49,714 nucleotides of DNA from a virus. Positions 44,978 through 49,714 of this stretch are shown here, piece after piece. The notes beneath the pieces are model-generated. The model was not told where the DNA came from, did no database searches, and worked only from the letters and a program-made list of their open reading frames with translations. The position numbers were made by a program, and so were the translations under genes. Every line of letters starts with the position of its first letter. Position 1 is the first letter of the stretch. The stretch covers positions 1 to 49,714 of the IMG/VR virus record IMGVR_UViG_3300049259_000402, one strand, 5' to 3'.

Positions 44978-45891
44978 GCGGCCACGTCCATCTCGGTGCT
45001 GGCGGGCGCATAGTCGCCCCGGGCGTGGGCGCGTTCGAACTGGATCTCGGCCCAGGCGGGGATGCGGCCGATCACAACCTTGTCGCTGTAGCCGGGCCAC
45101 CGGCCGGTCGCGACGCAGCGGCGGTAGACGTCGATGGCGTGATCGTTGAGGACCTGGCCGGCGAGCAGCGTGTCCGGGTGCAGCTGCATCACGGTCACCA
45201 CGTACGGCGGGGTTTTCTCCTGACACACCAGCAGGAACGCGGCGTGCCGGGCAAGACCCAGCTCGTAGACGCCGTCGAGATGCCAGTCGCCTTGCATGTG
45301 GTAGCCATGGGCGTGGATGGCCTTCTCCAGTGCATCCGGCTCCGCGCTGGCGCAGGTTTTGTAGTCGGCCAACAGCATCCGCGCGCCGCTGACATCGTCC
45401 GGGAGCCAGTCCACGCGGGCACGGCGCCAGATGCCGGTACGCCGGTCCCGCCACACCAGGGTCTGCTCCGGGCGCCCGGCGCCGGCGGTGTAGAGCCGGC
45501 CTGCGATCGGGTGGGCACGCAACGCGTCAGCCATCGCGACCACCTGGTCGTGCTCATGGGACAGCAACGGGATCAGGCCGAGGGCGTGCGCGTCGGCCCG
45601 GGCGTCCCGCGCGGCGTTGGTGCGGTAGTTGTCGGCATCGATCACAACCAGGTCGCGGCCAGCACCCAACACCAGCTTGTGGGCCGCGCTGCCCAAGTTC
45701 AGGACCGGCTCGTACTCCTCCGGGTGGTCGGCCAGCCACCGGAACTTGGCCGGACAGCTGGGCGCGAGCAGCCGGCGGCCGCCGGTGGAGGACAGGGATC
45801 CGCCGGCGATCGGGTCGGCGTGGTATTCGGCGTCGGTGAGGTCGTAGACGCCGGGTTCGGTGATCGTGGCCACCGGCTCGGTGGGGTGCAT
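44974..45891 (-). CDS. RecE-type PD-(D/E)xK exonuclease
   Basis: 305 aa, ATG at 45891. 'EPGVYDLTDAEYHADPIAGGSLSSTGGRRLLAPSCPAKFRW' is the characteristic N-terminal block of the RecE C-terminal / PD-(D/E)xK nuclease-like family ('sLSsS..r.Ll...p..fr'), with 'NLGSAAHKLVLG'. The active site is visible as 'RRARVDWLPDD...MLLADYKTC' (Asp and D-x-K). It resects DNA ends to feed the annealase-like protein encoded next, and may support phage recombination and concatemer formation. Confidence 0.88.
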   Translation of the reverse strand: MHPTEPVATITEPGVYDLTDAEYHADPIAGGSLSSTGGRRLLAPSCPAKFRWLADHPEEYEPVLNLGSAAHKLVLGAGRDLVVIDADNYRTNAARDARADAHALGLIPLLSHEHDQVVAMADALRAHPIAGRLYTAGAGRPEQTLVWRDRRTGIWRRARVDWLPDDVSGARMLLADYKTCASAEPDALEKAIHAHGYHMQGDWHLDGVYELGLARHAAFLLVCQEKTPPYVVTVMQLHPDTLLAGQVLNDHAIDVYRRCVATGRWPGYSDKVVIGRIPAWAEIQFERAHARGDYAPASTEMDVAA

Positions 45892-46565
45892 CAGTAGTCC
45901 CGGTCGTGGAAGGCGGCCAACTCGTCGACCAGCCATGCCTCGGACACCAGGTCCTCGTCCGCCACCATGTCCGCGGCCTCCTGCCGCACCTCGATGAACA
46001 GTTCGTCGGGCGGGTTATCTACTGAGCCGGGGTCGGCGGCACAGTCGTGGTGGCACACCAACGTCACGCGGTAGCCGCGCGTGCGCCACGCCTCGATCAG
46101 CGGGCGCCGGATCAGCTCGCGGCCGGCCTCGTCCAGGCGGTCGCGCCACCGGCTGGCGAACGAACCGAGGTCGGTAGCGCCGAAGTCACGCCAGGCGCAG
46201 CCGGGACAGTCGATGACCTGAGGACGATACGTATCCAGCGCCCGCAGGCAGATCAGACCGGGTTCATCCTCCACAATGGATGCGTGCTGGGTGCAGATTC
46301 GAGTCATGATCACGCCCGGAATGAAGCGTCCCTGAGTCGTGATACCGGTGGCATAGTCATGGCGCTTCACCCAGTACGTTGCCTTGTCCGGGCACATCGT
46401 TTCCGCAGGCGGACGCGGCGGATGCGGATCGCTGAAGCGGACGTTGCAGAGCGCCTGGTCGTGATGCCCGCCGGTCGTGAGGTCGGTGGACTGCGCGGCG
46501 AGCAACCGTTTCCGGTCGTCGACGCTGATCGTTTGCGTCCGGCAGGTCTCACCCCTAGTGGACAC
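45891..46565 (-). CDS. Hypothetical protein with Cys pairs, unknown
   Basis: 224 aa from a GTG at 46565, overlapping the end of the preceding gene by 11 bases. Contains 'NVRFSDPHPPRPPAETMCPDKATYWVKRHDY', 'ICTQHASIVEDEPGLICLRA', 'IDCPGCAWRDFGATDLGSFASRW' and a C-terminal acidic helix. It may bind zinc at the Cys residues. No family recognised; it precedes the nuclease gene in the recombination operon. Confidence 0.65.
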   Translation of the reverse strand: MSTRGETCRTQTISVDDRKRLLAAQSTDLTTGGHHDQALCNVRFSDPHPPRPPAETMCPDKATYWVKRHDYATGITTQGRFIPGVIMTRICTQHASIVEDEPGLICLRALDTYRPQVIDCPGCAWRDFGATDLGSFASRWRDRLDEAGRELIRRPLIEAWRTRGYRVTLVCHHDCAADPGSVDNPPDELFIEVRQEAADMVADEDLVSEAWLVDELAAFHDRDY

Positions 46566-46764
46566 GGCGCGCCGCCCGGCGTGCATGGCGGCGGTGCCGG
46601 CGCACCGAGCGCATGATGGGCACCAGGGCCGACCATTGGTCGTCGCTGCCGAGACGCTCGGCGAGCACCGGATCAGGGTCGCGATCGACCGCCCGCCAGC
46701 AGCCAACGCCGATGGCGGCGATGCCGAGAGCAACAACGACCGCGAGGAGCATCCAGGCGGTCAC
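46555..46764 (-). CDS. Small membrane protein, unknown
   Basis: 69 aa, GTG at 46764 overlapping the upstream stop (GTGA). One hydrophobic segment (about 3-25, 'AWMLLAVVVALGIAAIGVGC'), then a polar region and a very basic tail ('RRHRRHARRAARRVH'). No function recognised. Confidence 0.6.
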   Translation of the reverse strand: MTAWMLLAVVVALGIAAIGVGCWRAVDRDPDPVLAERLGSDDQWSALVPIMRSVRRHRRHARRAARRVH

Positions 46765-46925
46765 GACGCGACGTCCACAGGCTCGCGACGCTGGCTGCCG
46801 TCGTGCCGCGTCGAGATCAGCTCGGCGGGTGTGTGGCCACCGGTGAGGACGAACACGAGTACGGCCGCGGGCAGGTACGGCCCGTGGGGCGCCGGGTCGT
46901 CGGGGATACGATGTTGTTCGCTCAT
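46761..46925 (-). CDS. Small membrane-associated protein, unknown
   Basis: 54 aa, ATG at 46925 with GGAGGCATCCCCC upstream. 'HGPYLPAAVLVFVLTGGHTP' is a short hydrophobic stretch; the rest is polar. It is the first gene downstream of a strong hairpin, so it may open a new transcription unit. Confidence 0.58.
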   Translation of the reverse strand: MSEQHRIPDDPAPHGPYLPAAVLVFVLTGGHTPAELISTRHDGSQRREPVDVAS

Positions 46926-46956
46926 GGGGGATGCCTCCATTGGGCTTCGGGGAACG

Positions 46957-46999
46957 CAGATGGCCGCCCGCGTCGCTGGACGACGCGGGCGGCCGTCTG
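46957..46999. terminator. 19-bp hairpin terminator between lysogeny and recombination modules
   Basis: CAGATGGCCGCCCGCGTCG (46957-46975) pairs with CGACGCGGGCGGCCGTCTG (46981-46999) over 19 bases with one T-G pair and a five-base loop. A TGTTTT follows on the plus strand; no T run follows on the minus strand. It stands between the excisionase-like gene and the recombination operon and probably separates the two units. Confidence 0.75.
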
Positions 47000-47054
47000 T
47001 TTTCGGGGCGCGCGCCAGAGCGGGGGAGTGCATGGGGCCGGCGCGCAGTCTGGT

Positions 47055-47315
47055 TTAGGCGGGGCGCAGGATGCGGACCTTGCCGCAGGTGCACATCCGC
47101 GCCGAGGAGATCGCGGCCACGGCGGGGTCGTCGGCTTCAATCCACGCGGTGACCGAGTCGATATGCACTACCCACGGTCCGCGGTTGTTCTTGCGGTGGC
47201 CGTGCAGCTCGCCGGATCGGAGTGCGTCCCACACGGTGTCCTTGCAGCGGCGCGCAATCCGGGCGACTTCGGCGGGGGTCAGCCATTCCGGCGCGGGTTC
47301 GATGGCGGCGGTCAT
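47055..47315 (-). CDS. xis: Excisionase-like helix-turn-helix protein
   Basis: 86 aa, ATG at 47315 overlapping the upstream stop. 'EWLTPAEVARIARRCKDTVWDALRSGELHGHRKNNRGPWVVHIDSVTAWI' is the MerR/excisionase-type HTH_17 pattern. It ends in 'CTCGKVRIL', a possible metal knuckle. Its place beside the regulators and integrase fits a recombination-direction factor (Xis), but a plain transcription regulator is equally possible. Confidence 0.72.
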   Translation of the reverse strand: MTAAIEPAPEWLTPAEVARIARRCKDTVWDALRSGELHGHRKNNRGPWVVHIDSVTAWIEADDPAVAAISSARMCTCGKVRILRPA

Positions 47316-47722
47316 GATGCGACGCTTTCCAGGAGGCAGGTTCGGTCGCCGTCGGGATCGGGCTCGTCCAGTGCGTTGTCGACCGGATCGGGTGCGTCGA
47401 GTGCGTTGTCGAGCGCGTCGGGTGCGTCCAGCGCCGAGGACGCGGGTGGTGGGGTGATCGGCATCGAGTGGTCGCCGGGCGACGAGGGGCTGTGCGGGTC
47501 GGCCAGCAGTACCCGGCGGTCGCTGAGCCGCAGTGCCCAGCACAGCCTGTCGTAGACCTCGGGGCTGACGGTGCGGGAGTGTCCGAGTTCGATCTTGCGC
47601 ATGTACTCGACCGAGACGTCGATCTCGGCGGCCAGACGTGCGGGGGTGATACCGATGTGCTTGCGCATCTCCCGCACGGCGGGGCCGTTGATCGTGATCA
47701 CGGCACGTTCGGGGTTGGGCAT
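47312..47722 (-). CDS. XRE-family regulator, Cro-like candidate of the switch
   Basis: 136 aa, ATG at 47722. HTH at about residues 14-65 ('VREMRKHIGITPARLAAEIDVSVEYMRKIELGHSRTVSPEVYDRL'). The C-terminal 50 residues are an Ala/Asp/Pro repeat ('ALDAPDALDNALDAPDPVDN') encoded by a tandem DNA repeat (about 47370-47440). It diverges from the repressor-like gene at 47899, so the pair probably form the lysis-lysogeny switch. Confidence 0.8.
   Translation of the reverse strand: MPNPERAVITINGPAVREMRKHIGITPARLAAEIDVSVEYMRKIELGHSRTVSPEVYDRLCWALRLSDRRVLLADPHSPSSPGDHSMPITPPPASSALDAPDALDNALDAPDPVDNALDEPDPDGDRTCLLESVAS
47370..47440 (-). repeat. Tandem repeat in the 3' part of the Cro-like gene
   Basis: GTGCGTTGTCGA-type units recur at roughly 30-base spacing and encode Ala-Leu-Asp/Asn-Pro repeats ('ALDNALDAPDPVDNALDEP'). 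The repeat stays in frame, forms a disordered acidic tail and could change length by slippage. Confidence 0.6.
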
Positions 47723-47898
47723 AGACAGGACACTGCATCGCTATCGTGGGGGAAGCAACCCCAACTTTTCAAGATCAGGAACGTTTGTGCCCGATATACC
47801 CGATTCGTTCCGCTAAACATCCGTATAGATCAGCAGGTCAAACGCGAATTTGTACTTCGACTGGACAACGGCGCCCACCAACAGGATGATTCTCGGTT
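47723..47898. promoter_or_regulatory. Divergent switch region between the two XRE genes
   Basis: A 176-base gap, visibly richer in A/T than its surroundings. GGAACG and CGTTCC flank a 22-base core (around 47778-47811) and could be operator arms. TTGACC on the minus strand and GATATA on the plus strand are loose promoter matches. A divergent promoter pair is expected here; exact sites cannot be fixed by eye. No ribosome site precedes the plus-strand ATG. Confidence 0.55.
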
Positions 47899-48402
47899 AT
47901 GACGGTGAATGCCTCCCACCGTCGCTCGCTAGTCGACCTCGGCCGCGCTGTACGCGCGGCCCGCGAGCGACGCCACAAATCCATAGCCGAGCTGGCCACT
48001 GGCCGCTGCTCGCCCAACACCTGGACGAAGGTCGAGCGCGGCTTTTACGTCCACCCCGCCACCTACGACAAGATCGCCGAGGCGCTACGGGTACCGGCCG
48101 AACTGGTCGCCGCAGCGGCCAGCTCGCCCGATCGTCTCACGGAACTGGTCGAGCTGCTCGACGCCGGCGCGAACTACTTCCCCGAACCCAACCGCCTCGA
48201 CGACCGGGCGCTGTGGGACGCCTACAACGCCATCCAGGCCGAGCTCTACGCCCGCTTCTGGCTCTACCACGACGAGGCCACCGGCCCCCGCAGTCCCGGA
48301 CGTCCGCGTATTCGAGGCGCGGTGAACGAACCTGCCGCCAGCTTAGATGCGGCGGGCAACCGCACAGCAACAAGACAGGAGAGACCCCATGGGGTGGGCT
48401 GA
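47899..48402 (+). CDS. XRE-family repressor candidate upstream of the integrase
   Basis: 167 aa, ATG at 47899. HTH at about residues 12-65 ('LGRAVRAARERRHKSIAELATGRCSPNTWTKVERGFYVHPATYDKI'), then helical 'LTELVELLDAGANYFPEPNR' and 'WDAYNAIQAELYARFWLYHDE'. The last 35 residues are of low complexity. No peptidase motif is present. Its end overlaps the integrase start by 14 bases, so both may be expressed together. The natural candidate for the immunity repressor. Confidence 0.75.
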   Translation: MTVNASHRRSLVDLGRAVRAARERRHKSIAELATGRCSPNTWTKVERGFYVHPATYDKIAEALRVPAELVAAAASSPDRLTELVELLDAGANYFPEPNRLDDRALWDAYNAIQAELYARFWLYHDEATGPRSPGRPRIRGAVNEPAASLDAAGNRTATRQERPHGVG

Positions 48403-49714
48403 ACCACGCGGCCCCGGCCAGTTCCGTGCCGCGTACCGCGCCACTGTCGACGGCAAATCGAAGCAGCTCTACGTCAAGGACGAGGACACGGGCGAGACCG
48501 TGCTGTTCACGTCCCCAGCGAAAGCGAAACGCGCCGCGGCCGTCGCCGAGGACAAAGAGCGCAATCGCGCGAAGACGCGGAAGGCGACACGCGCCACCGG
48601 GACGTTCCGCGACTGGGTCGACGAACTGGCCGCGATCCAGGCGACGCCCCAAAGTACGCAGTCCGCCCTGCGCGTGCACGTTCTCCCTCAATGGGGCGAT
48701 GTGCCGCTGCTCGATATCGACGACCGTGAGGACGTCCAGGAATGGGTCGAGGCGCTCAGCGCGACACGGGTCGTGAAGCACACGGTCGACGGCTACGTCG
48801 AGCGCGAACGCGCCTTGTCCGCGAGCACTGTGCAGCGCATCTTCTACACCTTTTCTGGCTACATGAAGAAGGCAGTGAAGCGCAATCGGATCCCGTTCAC
48901 GCCGTGCCAATATATTGACCTGCCGACACAGGACCTGCCCGACGAGCGGTTCCTCACCGTCGCGGAGTTCAACAAGATCCACGCGACGGCACCCGACGAG
49001 GACATGAGAATATTCTGCGACCTCGGCGTAGGAACCGGTTTCCGGTTCGGTGAAATGGTCGGCCTGCACCGGCACAGGATCGACACAGAGCACAAGTCAA
49101 TCGTGGTTCAGGAGACATGGTCGAACGCAACCGGCATCATGAAGGGCTATCCCAAGAGCGGCAAGCGTCGGGGCGTGCCCATTGATGATGAGCTGAGCCG
49201 GAAACTCAAAGATTATATGCGGACACATCCCGCGGTGCCATGCCGGGAACGGCACGTGGACTCGCGCGGGAACACGGTCGCGTGCAACAGTTCCCTGCTG
49301 TTCAGTCGACGCGATGGGCACGCCTGGACTCACGCGCGCACGCAGCAGGCGTGGCGGCCGATGCTGCAGGCCGCGGGCGTGGGGCACGTCCGGATCCACG
49401 ACATGCGACATACCTACGCGAGCTGGCTGATTCAGCGTGGAATTAGCAAAGACGAGCTGTGTCAATTGCTGGGGCATTACTCGGTGATCGTCACGGAACG
49501 TTACGCCCACCTGGCCGGCGCGCACTGGGGCCGGGTCCGCGCGGCGCTGGGCAACACCGAGTGGGTGCCGCCGACGCCCGAGCCGCCCAGCGGCCTGTGG
49601 GTTCCCGCGGGATCCGTCGCGTCGGAGTCTGCTCCTCAGCTGCTCCCCGCGACAGCGGACAAGGGCGGCGCGAAGATCATTCAGTTTCCGCCTCCCCACA
49701 GGTCAGCAGGCTAG
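48389..49714 (+). CDS. int: Tyrosine-family site-specific integrase
   Basis: 441 aa, ATG at 48389 with AGGAGAG upstream; the stop codon is the last three bases of the window. N-terminal arm-binding region, a core-binding helical domain (about 70-185) and a catalytic domain with Arg219 ('GTGFRFGEM'), Lys256 ('YPKSGKR'), His337-x-x-Arg340 ('IHDMRHTYAS'), His363 ('LGHYS') and nucleophile Tyr372 ('ERYAHL'). All key residues are intact. A 55-residue Pro-rich tail follows. It should integrate the phage at an attB site that is not visible here. Confidence 0.95.
   Translation: MGWAEPRGPGQFRAAYRATVDGKSKQLYVKDEDTGETVLFTSPAKAKRAAAVAEDKERNRAKTRKATRATGTFRDWVDELAAIQATPQSTQSALRVHVLPQWGDVPLLDIDDREDVQEWVEALSATRVVKHTVDGYVERERALSASTVQRIFYTFSGYMKKAVKRNRIPFTPCQYIDLPTQDLPDERFLTVAEFNKIHATAPDEDMRIFCDLGVGTGFRFGEMVGLHRHRIDTEHKSIVVQETWSNATGIMKGYPKSGKRRGVPIDDELSRKLKDYMRTHPAVPCRERHVDSRGNTVACNSSLLFSRRDGHAWTHARTQQAWRPMLQAAGVGHVRIHDMRHTYASWLIQRGISKDELCQLLGHYSVIVTERYAHLAGAHWGRVRAALGNTEWVPPTPEPPSGLWVPAGSVASESAPQLLPATADKGGAKIIQFPPPHRSAG

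Noticed and set aside
43649-45454. A 601-codon frame extending the annealase gene far upstream
   Set aside because: Everything upstream of the ATG at 44851 is low-complexity and lies over the nuclease gene in another frame; the real start is at 44851.

Overview
The window looks like a complete, or nearly complete, temperate siphophage genome or prophage of a high-GC actinomycete. The evidence is very high GC, GTG/TTG starts, dense ATGA/GTGA overlaps and actinobacterial families (DUF5753/DUF397, DUF6221-like, DUF1906 endolysin, small HTH proteins). A Pseudonocardiaceae-type host is a guess from remembered protein style. The window begins at the stop codon of a tail gene and ends at the stop codon of an integrase, so it was probably cut at gene ends. 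No host gene or duplicated att core is visible.

Layout, mostly minus strand and so read right to left. 49.7-47.0 kb: tyrosine integrase, a cI-like XRE regulator, a divergent XRE regulator and an excisionase-like HTH protein (the lysogeny module). 46.9-40.0 kb: recombination and replication genes: RecE-type nuclease, annealase-like protein, DUF2303, VRR-NUC nuclease, HTH proteins, a replication-initiator-like protein and a helicase-loader-like protein. 40-32 kb: a long run of small overlapping early genes, many with Cys pairs. 31.9-30.7 kb: a plus-strand DUF5753/DUF397 unit with its own operator and terminator. 30.7-23.1 kb: small accessory genes, several XRE regulators, a transposase-derived DNA-binding domain, a membrane protein, one tRNA and structured noncoding DNA. 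23.1-12.9 kb: packaging and head (HNH, TerS, TerL, portal, VG15/MuF-like, scaffold, gpD-type decoration protein, gpE-type capsid, connectors, major tail protein). 12.9-4.4 kb: tail (chaperones joined by a -1 frameshift, tape measure, Dit, tail-tip proteins). 4.3-1.1 kb: membrane proteins, an Acb2/Tad1-type anti-defence protein, endolysin and holin. 1.1-0 kb: tail fibre.

Most interesting: the Acb2/Tad1-like cyclic-nucleotide sponge with its overlapping 89-aa partner; a domesticated IS5-type DNA-binding domain; the autonomous DUF5753/DUF397 unit with repeated half-sites; a tail-chaperone frameshift whose second half has no start of its own; and two early genes that each appear broken by a one-base change next to a G run. 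No gene-free stretch exceeds 300 bases. The longest are 23338-23579, 25216-25431, 30658-30844 and 47723-47898, all described below. Families are named from recalled motifs; no database search was run.
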